Part shown: piece after piece, positions 38,648 through 48,791 of the stretch
How the letters are laid out: every line of letters starts with the position of its first letter
How positions within the stretch are numbered: position 1 is the first letter of the stretch
Made by a program: the position numbers and the translations under genes
Assembly: GCA_938092135.1 (NCBI GenBank)
Contig: CALLJL010000001.1
Span: 88,506 to 152,505 of the forward strand
Reading direction: 5' to 3'
From: an uncultured bacterium
GTDB lineage: Bacteria > Acidobacteriota > Aminicenantia > Aminicenantales > CALLJL01
Length of the DNA: 64,000 bases
The notes under the pieces: generated by a model
What the model was told of the DNA's origin: nothing
Databases searched by the model: none
Seen by the model: the letters and a program-made list of their open reading frames with translations, nothing else

Positions 38648-38872
38648 TTGATAATGGAAATTATGAACTCTAAGGTCCAAGAACTCATTGGAATTGCCGC
38701 AGCTGTAGCTGGTCATTGCCAGCCATGTTTTGATTACCATTTAGAACAAGCCAAAAAGCTGGGCGTCCGCGAAACAGAAATAAAAATGGCCATCAAAATC
38801 GCCCAAATGGTAAGAAAAGCTGGTAATGATAATATGGATAAGTATGTTCAGGATAAACTGGCTGGACAATAA
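38648..38872 (+). CDS. Carboxymuconolactone decarboxylase (AhpD-like) family protein
   Basis: ELIGIAAAVAGHCQPCFDYHLEQAKKLGVRETEIKMAIKIAQMVRKA. Confidence 0.85.
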   Translation: MIMEIMNSKVQELIGIAAAVAGHCQPCFDYHLEQAKKLGVRETEIKMAIKIAQMVRKAGNDNMDKYVQDKLAGQ

Positions 38873-38913
38873 GCGAAATATTCTTTTAAAGAAAAGGCAG
38901 GTTTTTAAAGTCT

Positions 38914-39429
38914 ATGGAAGACCTTGAGGGCCGGAAAGAGCTTCTGAAGATTTCTGGTCTTAAGGCAGGAAAAGTCCTCGATGTTGGTATGGGCAAATGT
39001 GGATGTATGTCCTTATTCCTCGCCCGCCGGGGGTTTAAGGTGACGGGAATAGACATCTCTTCTTGGGCAGTCCACAAAAGTCGGAAGGAAGCTTCTCGGT
39101 ACAAATTGAAAGGCTCTCTCGAGATAAGGCGGGCCAACGCCGAGAAACTTCCCTTTCCCGATAATAGCTTCGATGCCGTATTTGCCTATCACTCTCTTCA
39201 CCATATAAAAAATGTAGGTGAGGCCATTAAGGAAATGTTTAGGGTATGCAAAAAAGGAGGGCTGGTTGTCATTTCTGACCTTCATTCAAAAGGGAGAAAG
39301 GAGTATGAGCACGAACCTGACAGGGATTTTATGCGTAAAGTTGGAACCTATTTAAAGCGCCAGGGTACGTTTGTTCAGAAAGCAAGAACGAAAATCAACT
39401 TGATGTTTATCTATAGAAAAGACTCTTAA
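38914..39429 (+). CDS. Class I SAM-dependent methyltransferase
   Basis: VLDVGMGKCGCMSLFLARRGFKVTGIDIS; LPFPDNSFDAVFAYHSLHHI. Confidence 0.85.
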   Translation: MEDLEGRKELLKISGLKAGKVLDVGMGKCGCMSLFLARRGFKVTGIDISSWAVHKSRKEASRYKLKGSLEIRRANAEKLPFPDNSFDAVFAYHSLHHIKNVGEAIKEMFRVCKKGGLVVISDLHSKGRKEYEHEPDRDFMRKVGTYLKRQGTFVQKARTKINLMFIYRKDS

Positions 39430-39533
39430 TAAGAAAATTCGAATTACATCCCTTCCATAAGTTTGAGAAAAATTACGAGCTGAGATTAAATTGTGAAGAA
39501 AAGGGACATTAAAGAATTTTAAGAAGAGGGACT

Positions 39534-40430
39534 TTATTTACTCCTTAGATAGGCTTCATATAGACGTTGACCTAGCTGGGTCAGATAGTTTCTATTTTCA
39601 ATTCTTTGAAGCCACTTTTCAGGAAGACCCTCAAGGCCATATCTGGCACCAGCGATGGCGCCGCACATAGCGGCTATGGTGTCTGTGTCGCCCCCGAGAC
39701 TTATGGCATAGAGAATAGCTTCCTCGAAAGTAGGATTGGCCAGGAAGCAGAAAATAGCTGTCGGCACGGAATTAAAAGCCTCAATGCCGTGGCCGAGTTC
39801 CCGAACTATTTCCCTTCGGTTATCTTTTCGGGATAAAAAATATTTTATTTTATTTATTTTTAATTTATAGATGTCCTGTTCGACAAAGGCCATCAATTTA
39901 TCTAAAAAATCTTGATCCTCTTTTAATGCCAGGGCTACGGCATAAGCAAGTAAAGCTGCTCCCTCCATGGCCAGAGGATGGGAGTGGGTAAGGCGGCTCG
40001 ATAAATAGGCGGCTTGTCGCAGCTGTTCAGGCGAATCGCAATAAAAAAGACCTATAGGCGCCACCCGCATAGCTGAACCATTGCCGAAGGAGCCTCCAGG
40101 ATAAATTTTTTTATCCAGTTCATCCTGCCAGGATGCTCCCCTTTTCCAGCTAAAAAAAATTGTCGGCGGACCTGGACCATATCCACGCCATGGTTCTTTC
40201 TCATAATTTTCTAAAAACCTTCGGGCCAGATGTTCAGGGTCGAGGCCATTTTTTTCAATTAGCGATTCAGCAAGACCTATGGTCATCGCCGTATCGTCGG
40301 TATAATTCAAACTGATGACATCCTTAAAATTATTAGGCTTGTCCAGAATGCTCAGAGCGCCCTCTCTTCTGGCTCCCAGGGAATCTCCTAACGCTACTCC
40401 TAGGAGACATCCGATAAATTTTGATTCCAT
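39534..40430 (-). CDS. ADP-ribosylglycohydrolase family protein
   Basis: GCLLGVALGDSLGA; YTDDTAMTIGLAESL; GGDTDTIAAMCGAIAGARYG. Confidence 0.9.
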   Translation of the reverse strand: MESKFIGCLLGVALGDSLGARREGALSILDKPNNFKDVISLNYTDDTAMTIGLAESLIEKNGLDPEHLARRFLENYEKEPWRGYGPGPPTIFFSWKRGASWQDELDKKIYPGGSFGNGSAMRVAPIGLFYCDSPEQLRQAAYLSSRLTHSHPLAMEGAALLAYAVALALKEDQDFLDKLMAFVEQDIYKLKINKIKYFLSRKDNRREIVRELGHGIEAFNSVPTAIFCFLANPTFEEAILYAISLGGDTDTIAAMCGAIAGARYGLEGLPEKWLQRIENRNYLTQLGQRLYEAYLRSK

Positions 40431-40605
40431 CTGAGTCGCCTCATCTTTAGTTTATATTCTAATTTACATATTCTAATTTCACCAAAGCCGACGCCAGAGA
40501 AGGCTAAAAATAGGCTAAGGCTATCTACAAGAGCTATTTAAAGACTATTTTTTTTATTATTGCTCAGTCTGGCTCAAAAAGAAATTTAATAGCATAAAAA
40601 GAAAC

Positions 40606-41457
40606 TTAATAAAAAGAATTTAACAATTCCTGCCCTTTTCCGAGCTGAAGTTTTTGCTTTACCAGAGGTTCCTCTTTTAAAACAGGAATCTGTTCTTCCA
40701 GTGTTGGTTTATTCACTCGGTAGATGATACCTAAGGGAATTTGATCATCCCATTCAAGGCTCTTCTGGAAGGCCAAAATCTTATCCTCGGGGTTGTAAGT
40801 ATTGTCAAGCTCATAAACTCTTGCCTTATACCATTGATAGGTATTAATTTTATTGAAGCTAACGCAGGGCTGTAAAATATCAATCAAGGCGAATCCCCGG
40901 TGATGAACAGCTTCCTTGATTAATTCTTTCAGATGTTCTGAATATCCGGAAAAACCTCTGGCCACGAAACTGCAATCAAGAGCCACAGCCATGGCCAAAG
41001 GGTTAAAGGTTTCAGAGATAACCCCAAAAGGCTGGGTTTTGGTTAAAATTCCCTTCATTGAGGTGGGCGAGGCCTGCCCTTTAGTCAATCCATATATCTG
41101 ATTATTATGGACTAAGAGTTTTATATCGGGGTTTCTTCTAATGGCATGGATGAGATGATTACCTCCCTCTCCATAGCAATCTCCGTCGCCTGCCACAGCA
41201 AAAACCTTTAGCTTATGGTTAGCCAATTTTATCCCCGTGGCAACCGGTAGAGTTCTTCCATGGAGACCATTAAATGTATGGCCGCGAGTGTAATGAGGAA
41301 GTTTTCCCGCCTGACCGATGCCTGAAACAAGGACGAATTCGTGGGGGGCTAAACCCAGTTCAACCATGGCTTCGTTGAAAGCCCTCAATATCATAAAATT
41401 TCCACAGCCAGGACACCAGGCAGGCTTTTGCCCTTCAAAATCTTTTAAGGAAAGCAT
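40606..41457 (-). CDS. 2-oxoacid:ferredoxin oxidoreductase, beta subunit
   Basis: PAWCPGCGNFMIL; GDGDCYGEGGNHLIHAIRRN; NNQIYGLTKGQASPTS. Confidence 0.9.
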   Translation of the reverse strand: MLSLKDFEGQKPAWCPGCGNFMILRAFNEAMVELGLAPHEFVLVSGIGQAGKLPHYTRGHTFNGLHGRTLPVATGIKLANHKLKVFAVAGDGDCYGEGGNHLIHAIRRNPDIKLLVHNNQIYGLTKGQASPTSMKGILTKTQPFGVISETFNPLAMAVALDCSFVARGFSGYSEHLKELIKEAVHHRGFALIDILQPCVSFNKINTYQWYKARVYELDNTYNPEDKILAFQKSLEWDDQIPLGIIYRVNKPTLEEQIPVLKEEPLVKQKLQLGKGQELLNSFY

Positions 41458-43165
41458 CGATTTTCTCCTTTAATTCGTCGATCGTAAAGGGTCGTCCATC
41501 GAAGCGGTTAATATGCTTTTCTATTTTAATCCCTGTTTCCATTTGTAAAAGTTTAGCCAGCTGACTGGTAGCGTTTTGCTCAATATTTATGACTACTCTG
41601 GCTTTTGTAAAAATATCTAACCAGGTTTCATCCTCCGGCAAGGGGAAAAGTTCACTGAAGTGAAGCATGGCAATTTTATAATCCGCTGAAAGCTCATCCA
41701 CCACTTCTTTAGTTATTCCGTATCCTGATCCCCAACAGACAAGGAGAATTTCTGGATTAATATCTCCATAGAGCAATGGAGGTGACATGTCCTTTTTAAT
41801 AAGGGGCATTTTCCGGAAAAGTCTCTTTGTAACCATTCTAATTCTCGTCTCAGCATCCTCGACAATATGTCCATCCTCGTCATGCTCATCGCTATCAGTT
41901 ACGATGACGTGTTCAGCTTCTCCTGGAATAGCCAGAGGAGAAATGCCGCTTTCAGTAAAGGCATGTCGTTTATATTCCTTTAATCCCCTAAAGTCTTCTC
42001 CTCTTAAACGGTAATCGCGATATTCAAAATTAGTCAAATCTAATCCATCGTAGCTCCATTGTGAATCAGCCAGATACTGGTCAGTCAAAAGGATCACCGG
42101 GATTTGAAATTTTTCGGCCAGGTTAAAAGCTTTATAAGTCAGGCTAAGGGCTTGCTCGGGCGTTCCGGGCGCCAGGATAACTTTGGGAAATTCGCCATGA
42201 CCGGCATGAAGGGCAAAGAGAAGGTCAGCCGCTTCAGTTCTGGTAGGAAAGCCCGTGGCTGGACCCGGTCTTTGAGCGAGAACGATAACTATTGGTGTTT
42301 CTGTCATTCCGGCTAACGATAAGCCTTCAACCATAAGGGCAAAACCACCTCCAGAGGTAGCGGTCATGGCTCTTACGCCAGCAAAGGAAGCTCCGAGGAC
42401 CATATTTATGGCTGAAATTTCATCCTCCGCCTGTTCGACCACCAGGCCGAAATCCAGGGCATGTTCAGCAATGAAATTGAAAATTCCAGTCGAGGGAGTC
42501 ATGGGATATCCCGAATAGAATTTTAATCCCGAGACAATGGCCCCCAAGCCAATAGCCTCATTACCAGAAATGACCAGCTTAGGGTTTTTGACCTCAGCGA
42601 GCATAAAAGAACAGGTAAGGCATTCTTCATGGGCAAAGGAATATCCAGCCTTGGCCGCGTTTAAATTAGCTTCAACGGTTTCTTTTCCTTTTTTGGCCAA
42701 GGATCTTTTTATCCCTTCTAAAATTATCATCAGGTCCATCCCAAGCATGCCGGCTACAGCGCCTACCGCGACCGTGTTGGCCATGATTTTGCTTCCTCCG
42801 TGTTTTACGGCTAGCTCAGTAAGAGGGACATCAAGAAAATTGGCTTTTTTAAATTTTTCTTTTAAATAAAAAGAATCATAGAGAACATGACCGTTCTCAC
42901 TCAGCTCCTTCTCATGAAGAAGAATGCTTTCTTTGTCTAAGGCCACTAGAAGATGAATTTTGCTCCTTGAACAGGAAACAGGCTTATCAGCTAGGCGAAT
43001 CTGGTAAAAATTGTGTCCCCCTCTTATTCGCGATTCATAATCCTGATGGGAAAAAACATAATAGCCGGCGCGAGCGAAGATATGGGCCAGGGTGTCACCG
43101 ACAGTCTGGATTCCCTGCCCGGCTTCTCCACCTATTTTTATTGAATAATCCATAATTGATTTCAT
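41435..43165 (-). CDS. 2-oxoacid:ferredoxin oxidoreductase, alpha subunit with fused gamma domain
   Basis: N-terminal IKIGGEAGQGIQTVGDTLA; YSGYPMTPSTGIFNFIAEHA; overlaps beta subunit. Confidence 0.9.
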   Translation of the reverse strand: MKSIMDYSIKIGGEAGQGIQTVGDTLAHIFARAGYYVFSHQDYESRIRGGHNFYQIRLADKPVSCSRSKIHLLVALDKESILLHEKELSENGHVLYDSFYLKEKFKKANFLDVPLTELAVKHGGSKIMANTVAVGAVAGMLGMDLMIILEGIKRSLAKKGKETVEANLNAAKAGYSFAHEECLTCSFMLAEVKNPKLVISGNEAIGLGAIVSGLKFYSGYPMTPSTGIFNFIAEHALDFGLVVEQAEDEISAINMVLGASFAGVRAMTATSGGGFALMVEGLSLAGMTETPIVIVLAQRPGPATGFPTRTEAADLLFALHAGHGEFPKVILAPGTPEQALSLTYKAFNLAEKFQIPVILLTDQYLADSQWSYDGLDLTNFEYRDYRLRGEDFRGLKEYKRHAFTESGISPLAIPGEAEHVIVTDSDEHDEDGHIVEDAETRIRMVTKRLFRKMPLIKKDMSPPLLYGDINPEILLVCWGSGYGITKEVVDELSADYKIAMLHFSELFPLPEDETWLDIFTKARVVINIEQNATSQLAKLLQMETGIKIEKHINRFDGRPFTIDELKEKIDAFLKRF

Positions 43166-43556
43166 ATATTAAGTTTTCTCTCATTATCTAACATGATCGT
43201 CTTTTGTCAATACATTGAGAGCTGATAGCCTATAAGTCGGGGGCTGAAGATTTTAAGGAAAAGATGCCTTTTCTGCAAGGAAGTTCAAATCTAAGCAACT
43301 TTTTTGGCTAAATCTGGGGCTTTGTTTTCTACCTCTAATTTTCCTTGGCGTGACCGTTTTCAGAGGAAAGATAAAAGAATTGGAGGAAAGGGAAAGAGCC
43401 TTGAAAACAGACTCTCTTCTCCTGATTATAATATTCCTTAAAAGTCTTCAGCAAAAATCAGGTTGAAAAATTATTGAAAATATGGAAAGAATTCTTTGAA
43501 TTACTTAAAAGACTTAAGGAGTAAAATTAAAAGGTGAAAAAACATAGGGGGCGAAA

Positions 43557-44600
43557 ATGACTCAACGATTTTTCCGAAAATTAATAAAATTACAAAGGAT
43601 TTTTATAATTACTATAAGCTTTAATATTTTTACCGGAATATTAATAGCTCAAGGCAAGTTTAGCGGCTATATGTTCGGTGATTTTTATTATATCCTTAGT
43701 CACCATCGTGGCGATCTAAAGGGCCAGAATGGCTTTTGGTTTCGTAGAATCTACTTCACTTACGATTTTCAGATTAATGATAATTGGTCCACCCGCTTCA
43801 GGGTCGAGCTTAATAGCTATGGAGATTTTAAGACAAAGGATACTCTTAAGCCTTATGTCAAGGATGCTTATCTTCAGTACAAAAAGGGAAACCACAATAT
43901 TTATTTAGGAATTTCTCCGACTCCTACCTGGGAGTATATCGAAAGTTTTTGGGGATACCGCTCGGTGGAGAAAACACCTTTAGATCTCTTCAAAATGGGC
44001 GATTCCCGAGATTTTGGCCTTGCTTTTAGGGGTTTTTTTGGAAAAGAAAAAAGATTTGGTTACCACCTCCAGTTGGCCAATGGTGAAGGGACTAAATCAG
44101 AGGTTAATAAATATAAAAAGATTATGAGTTCGTTTCTTTTTAATCTAAACAAAAGCCTTTCTTTTGAAGTATACGGCGATTATGGAGCTGATGGCCCGGG
44201 CAAAGAGGTTTTAACCTATCAGGGATTTATTGGCTGGAAGCAAGAAAAAGCTCGCTTGGGCCTTATGTATTGCCATCAGACAAGAGGGCAGGGATCAGGG
44301 CAGGCCGATATTAAATTAAATTTGCTTTCAGCCTTGGCTGTTCTTAACCCTTCGGCAAAAATCTCTCTTCTTTTTAGATATGATAGGGCCATAAACCCTA
44401 TTCCAGGCGTTTCAACCCAGAGCTATGTTCCCCTGAATAGCGAATCGCCTTTCCATCTTATCATTGCCGGCATAGATCTGAAAATATTAAAAAATATAAG
44501 TTTTATTCCAAACATAATGCTCGTGACCTACGAGACAACCGAAGGGGTTAAACCTAAAAGCGATGCCCATTTTAAGCTTACTTTTTTCTATTCCTTTTAA
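43557..44600 (+). CDS. Outer membrane porin-like beta-barrel protein
   Basis: Signal peptide, alternating aromatic beta strands, terminal FFYSF. Confidence 0.7.
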   Translation: MTQRFFRKLIKLQRIFIITISFNIFTGILIAQGKFSGYMFGDFYYILSHHRGDLKGQNGFWFRRIYFTYDFQINDNWSTRFRVELNSYGDFKTKDTLKPYVKDAYLQYKKGNHNIYLGISPTPTWEYIESFWGYRSVEKTPLDLFKMGDSRDFGLAFRGFFGKEKRFGYHLQLANGEGTKSEVNKYKKIMSSFLFNLNKSLSFEVYGDYGADGPGKEVLTYQGFIGWKQEKARLGLMYCHQTRGQGSGQADIKLNLLSALAVLNPSAKISLLFRYDRAINPIPGVSTQSYVPLNSESPFHLIIAGIDLKILKNISFIPNIMLVTYETTEGVKPKSDAHFKLTFFYSF

Positions 44601-44648
44601 AGGAAAGAATAATTTGGGACCTTTTGGAATTTTTGAAAGAAAGGGGTT

Positions 44649-45020
44649 ATGATGAAAAAGATTTTAATTTTAGGGCTAATAATTATGGTTTCTTTTATTT
44701 TTGCCCAGGAGAAGAACCTGATCGATCTCCATAAGAAGGCGGGTAAGATTCCGAACGAGCAATGTCTTGGCTGTCATGGGAGGATCCTCAAGGAGGAGAC
44801 TCTTGATGGTCGGTTCAAAACTTTTCATCGAGTCCATCTCGAATCAGAGCTCGAAACGCCCAAGAATTGTTCTGATTGCCATGAGTCTGTTGATTTGAGA
44901 GAGGGTTCTGCTTCGGCTTTGCGAAAACAGGTGGACCCCGGGCTTTGTGCCCTCTGCCACAGTGGTGGCGAAAAGGGTTTAAAAAATTATTCTCGAAATA
45001 ACTTAAAGGCACGAAAATAG
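44649..45020 (+). CDS. Multihaem c-type cytochrome (three CxxCH)
   Basis: Signal peptide; CLGCH, CSDCH, CALCH. Confidence 0.85.
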   Translation: MMKKILILGLIIMVSFIFAQEKNLIDLHKKAGKIPNEQCLGCHGRILKEETLDGRFKTFHRVHLESELETPKNCSDCHESVDLREGSASALRKQVDPGLCALCHSGGEKGLKNYSRNNLKARK

Positions 45021-45046
45021 TTTCGAGACGTGAAAGGAGGGGTGTA

Positions 45047-47542
45047 ATGCGAAGAAGGGGAGAAGAGGAAAAGAATCTTATGGCCGAAATTATAGGAAAG
45101 AAGCTTTCCCGAAGATCTTTTCTTCAATGGACGACAGGTCTAGCTAGCTCTGCTATTGCTGGCGGCCTTGTCTGGGATCGTAAGCTTGGCCTTTTCCGAG
45201 AGGTCAGGGCTCAAGAGAGTCTTTCGATTCTTTCGGAAGCAGGAGAGTGGATTAATTCCAATTGCAATATGTGTGGCGGGCAATGTGGAATAAAAGTCAA
45301 GGTGGTTAATGGTCGCGCCATTAAAATTGAAGCTTTGGCCAATCCTAATAACATAGCCAATATTTCGACGAACTACGAAGATGTGCTCAAGGAGCTTGGC
45401 GCTTTATACCCTGACCAAGATTGCGCTGCCCGAATCTGTCCCAAGGGAAATTCTGGCCTCAGAACCCTCTATGACCCTGATCGGTTGAAGACGCCGATGA
45501 TAAGGCTGGGAGAAAGAGGAAGTGGCCGGTGGAAAGCCATAAGTTGGGAGGAGGCGATAGACCACGTGGCTCAGAATCTGCAGAGGATAAGGGAAAAATA
45601 CGGCGCCGAAAGCCTTTTATGGTTCAGTGAAGACCATTCTTTCACCCATATCCAGCAGGACTTCTGTAAGCTTTACGGAACGCCTAACTATTTCAATCAT
45701 TCCAACCTCTGCGATGTGGCCAGAAAAGCTGCCTTTAAACTCGTCATGGGAAACGATCGTCCCTTGGCTGATTTTGAAAATACTTCCTATGCTCTTATAT
45801 TCGGCTGGAACCTTCTCGGCGCAATGAAATGGGCACATCTTCTTGGTATTTGGATGAGGGGTCGGGCGAAAGGAGCGAAGATGGTCTACGTTGACCCCTT
45901 CTATAACCAGACAGCCAGTAAGTCCGATGAGTGGATTCCCATTAGACCAGGAACGGATGGTGCCCTGGCCCTATCTTTAGGCCATGTTCTTATTAAGAAA
46001 AATTTGATCAATAAAGCTTTTATTGAAGAATGGTGTACTGGCTTTGATGAATATGCCGCCTATGTTTCTGATAAAACCCCTGAATGGGCCCAGGAAATTA
46101 CCAGTATCCCCGCAGCGACCATTGAAAGAATAGCCACTGAAATCGGAGAAACCGCCAAAGCTGGCAAACCTGTGGTTATTGATGCCTGGAGCGGTCCTGG
46201 CCATCATACCAATGGCACCTTAGGAAGTTATGCCATTGCTGTTCTGCCGGCTTTACTTGGAATGATCGATAAGCCAGGCACGATGATCGAGCCTCAGCGA
46301 ATTGGTCCCAGGCATCATGAAATTGACGTCGATTTGCCCTCATTAAAAAAACCAAGAGTTGATGGCAAAGGAACTAAATATATCCTCGGCCATGACTCGG
46401 GTATCTATGTGGAAGTCAGGGATGCTGTCTTGGAGAATAAATACTGGAGCCCTGAAGTTACACCGCCCAGGGCTGCGGTTTTTGTCTTCCAAAATTTTGT
46501 CATGTCCGTCCCCAATACTCAAAAAAACATTGAATTTATTAAAAAACTTGAATTCGTTGTTGTTCAGGATATTTATATGAGCGAAACGGCGGAGCTGGCC
46601 GACATTTTGATTCCCGGATCGGTTTATCTGGAAAGGTATGATTTTAATGCTTACTGGGTAACCTGGCCTGTTCTTGGCTTGAGAAAGCCCGTGGTTAAAT
46701 CAGTGATAAAGGGAATGACAGAAGTAGAATTTTGGATGGCCGTAATGAAGAAAATGGGCCTCAGGGATAAAAAGGGCTATGCTCCTTACGACTTTTCTTA
46801 TGACTCCTATTATGCTGATGAATATATTCCTACCCCTTATTCGAAGAGGCAGGACTGGGAAACCTTTAAGAAAACAACTCTGGTGATGATCGGTAAGACT
46901 GAATATGAAAAGTTCAAAAGGGAAATTCCCCTACCTGAGGGCGGAACGATTGATGAGAAGACAGGGGTAGTCATGGACAAAGAGGGTAAACCTGTGGGCA
47001 TAAAAATTGGCGAAAAGATTATGAGAGGATTTAATACCCCCACAAGAAAGCTTGAGCTTGCCTCCACTGTTTTAAAAAAGCACGGTTACAGTGGTCTTCC
47101 CGAATATCATGAACCCGAAGATAAACCAACCGCTGATTTTCCCCTTTATCTGATCAATTTTAAACAGGCAGAGCATACCCATTCTCGAACTTTCAACAAT
47201 GATTACCTCATGGAGATGAAACCTGATAATCCTCTTCTGATTAACACGGCAACTGCCGAGCAGCTTGGCTTAAAGGACGGCGATGCTGTCTGGATAGAAT
47301 CACCTTTTGCTCGAGCAAAAGCCACTGTGCAGCTAACAGAGAGAATTCACCCTGAGGTTGTGGCCCTTCAGCATGGTTATGGCCACTGGGCATTTGGTAA
47401 GATAGCTAGGGGAGCGCTAAACAAAATTAATACCTGGTCGCCTGCAGGAACAGCTGATGGACAGTTTTTGCCCGGAAAGGCAGAGAGATTTTCAGGTCAG
47501 GCTGTTCATAAAGAAGTAGGCGTTAGAATCCGCAAAGCTTAG
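45047..47542 (+). CDS. Tat-exported molybdopterin oxidoreductase (Psr/Phs-like catalytic subunit)
   Basis: Tat motif SRRSFLQWTTG; CNMCGGQC...CPKG 4Fe-4S; HSNLCDVARKA possible Cys Mo ligand. Confidence 0.9.
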   Translation: MRRRGEEEKNLMAEIIGKKLSRRSFLQWTTGLASSAIAGGLVWDRKLGLFREVRAQESLSILSEAGEWINSNCNMCGGQCGIKVKVVNGRAIKIEALANPNNIANISTNYEDVLKELGALYPDQDCAARICPKGNSGLRTLYDPDRLKTPMIRLGERGSGRWKAISWEEAIDHVAQNLQRIREKYGAESLLWFSEDHSFTHIQQDFCKLYGTPNYFNHSNLCDVARKAAFKLVMGNDRPLADFENTSYALIFGWNLLGAMKWAHLLGIWMRGRAKGAKMVYVDPFYNQTASKSDEWIPIRPGTDGALALSLGHVLIKKNLINKAFIEEWCTGFDEYAAYVSDKTPEWAQEITSIPAATIERIATEIGETAKAGKPVVIDAWSGPGHHTNGTLGSYAIAVLPALLGMIDKPGTMIEPQRIGPRHHEIDVDLPSLKKPRVDGKGTKYILGHDSGIYVEVRDAVLENKYWSPEVTPPRAAVFVFQNFVMSVPNTQKNIEFIKKLEFVVVQDIYMSETAELADILIPGSVYLERYDFNAYWVTWPVLGLRKPVVKSVIKGMTEVEFWMAVMKKMGLRDKKGYAPYDFSYDSYYADEYIPTPYSKRQDWETFKKTTLVMIGKTEYEKFKREIPLPEGGTIDEKTGVVMDKEGKPVGIKIGEKIMRGFNTPTRKLELASTVLKKHGYSGLPEYHEPEDKPTADFPLYLINFKQAEHTHSRTFNNDYLMEMKPDNPLLINTATAEQLGLKDGDAVWIESPFARAKATVQLTERIHPEVVALQHGYGHWAFGKIARGALNKINTWSPAGTADGQFLPGKAERFSGQAVHKEVGVRIRKA

Positions 47543-47546
47543 GGAG

Positions 47547-48125
47547 GTGATGAAAATGGCCACAACTCAAATGGCCTGGTATTACAATGAAAATAATTGT
47601 GTCGCCTGTAGAGCTTGTGAGGCGGGATGTAAACAGGAGTTTAACCTGCCCGTAGGCCTTCGCCGGCGAAGAGTCATTATCCGGGAAGAAGGGAAATACC
47701 CTCAGGTTAAAGTAAGATATATTTCCCTTTCTTGCAACCATTGTGCCGAGCCAGCATGCCTGAAGGCTTGTCCTGTGGGAGCTTATACCAAGGAACAGGA
47801 ATTCGGAATTGTCCTTCATGACCAGGGCAAATGCATCGGCTGTAAACGCTGTATAGCTGCTTGCCCCTACGGGGCGCCTCAATTCAATGAGGCCACAAAG
47901 AAAGTTGATAAGTGTGATTTTTGCTATCATCGCTTACGTGAAGGCCTTCCCCCCGCTTGCGTTCGCACTTGTCTTGGCTATGCTCTTTGGCATGGAAGAA
48001 TGGAGGATATTGAGGCCGGGAAAATTCCGCCCGAAATTTACAGAAGACCCCCTCAGAAGACATTGCCAGGGTTTGCTGACCCAGAATTGACCAAACCGTC
48101 CATAAGATTTTCCGCGATGAAGTAA
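47547..48125 (+). CDS. 4Fe-4S ferredoxin-type electron transfer subunit (PsrB/DmsB-like)
   Basis: CVACRACEAGC, CNHCAEPACLKACPVGAY, CIGCKRCIAACPYGAPQ, CDFC...CVRTC. Confidence 0.9.
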   Translation: MMKMATTQMAWYYNENNCVACRACEAGCKQEFNLPVGLRRRRVIIREEGKYPQVKVRYISLSCNHCAEPACLKACPVGAYTKEQEFGIVLHDQGKCIGCKRCIAACPYGAPQFNEATKKVDKCDFCYHRLREGLPPACVRTCLGYALWHGRMEDIEAGKIPPEIYRRPPQKTLPGFADPELTKPSIRFSAMK

Positions 48126-48139
48126 AAAGGGTTATTGCT

Positions 48140-48745
48140 TTGAAAAAATTAGGGCTTAACAAAAGGAGAATTTCCAAAGATTTGAAATTATTAAGTAGTA
48201 TTTACCTTTTCCCGCCTACAAGGGAGGCTCTTAGAAGATGGGAAGAATTAATCGATGATAACTGCTCCGATTATCTCCAGAGTTTAAAAGAGGTCATTAG
48301 GAAATTAAAGCTTGAATCGGAAAAGCAATTGGAGGACCTTCACTGGGAATACACCAGGCTTTTTATTGGTCCCTATAAACTTCCCTGTCCACCTTTGGAA
48401 TCTGTTTATACCTCCCCCCAGAGGCTCATGAGGCAAGAGGCCTTTGAGAAGGTAAAGGCTTTTTATGAGCGAACCGGTTTGACGATAGACCAAATCATGC
48501 CTGACCACATCGGGGTAGAATTAAATTTTTTAGCCATTTTATTTGATAGGCTGGGTGAGAAGGGTAAAGACACTTCTTATTACCAGGGTTTGATAAAAAG
48601 TTTCCTGCACGAACATCTGGGAAGATGGGTCTTTCAGTTTACTAAAGACTTAGAGAAAGCGACCGCCACTTCTTTTTATCAAGCGCTGGCCAGATCAACC
48701 CGCGACTGCCTTATTTTTATCGCCAGCCAAATTGAAGATAAGTGA
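48140..48745 (+). CDS. TorD/DmsD-family molybdoenzyme chaperone
   Basis: LHWEYTRLFIGPYKLPCPPLESVYTSPQRLM; MPDHIGVELNFLAIL. Confidence 0.9.
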   Translation: MKKLGLNKRRISKDLKLLSSIYLFPPTREALRRWEELIDDNCSDYLQSLKEVIRKLKLESEKQLEDLHWEYTRLFIGPYKLPCPPLESVYTSPQRLMRQEAFEKVKAFYERTGLTIDQIMPDHIGVELNFLAILFDRLGEKGKDTSYYQGLIKSFLHEHLGRWVFQFTKDLEKATATSFYQALARSTRDCLIFIASQIEDK

Positions 48746-48791
48746 TTTTTTTAAAATATTATTGGCTTAAAAGTTTTGACCCAAATTCAAT

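Noticed and set aside
40916-43155. Plus-strand ORFs antisense to the 2-oxoacid oxidoreductase genes
   Set aside because: Antisense shadows of a clearly recognizable operon.
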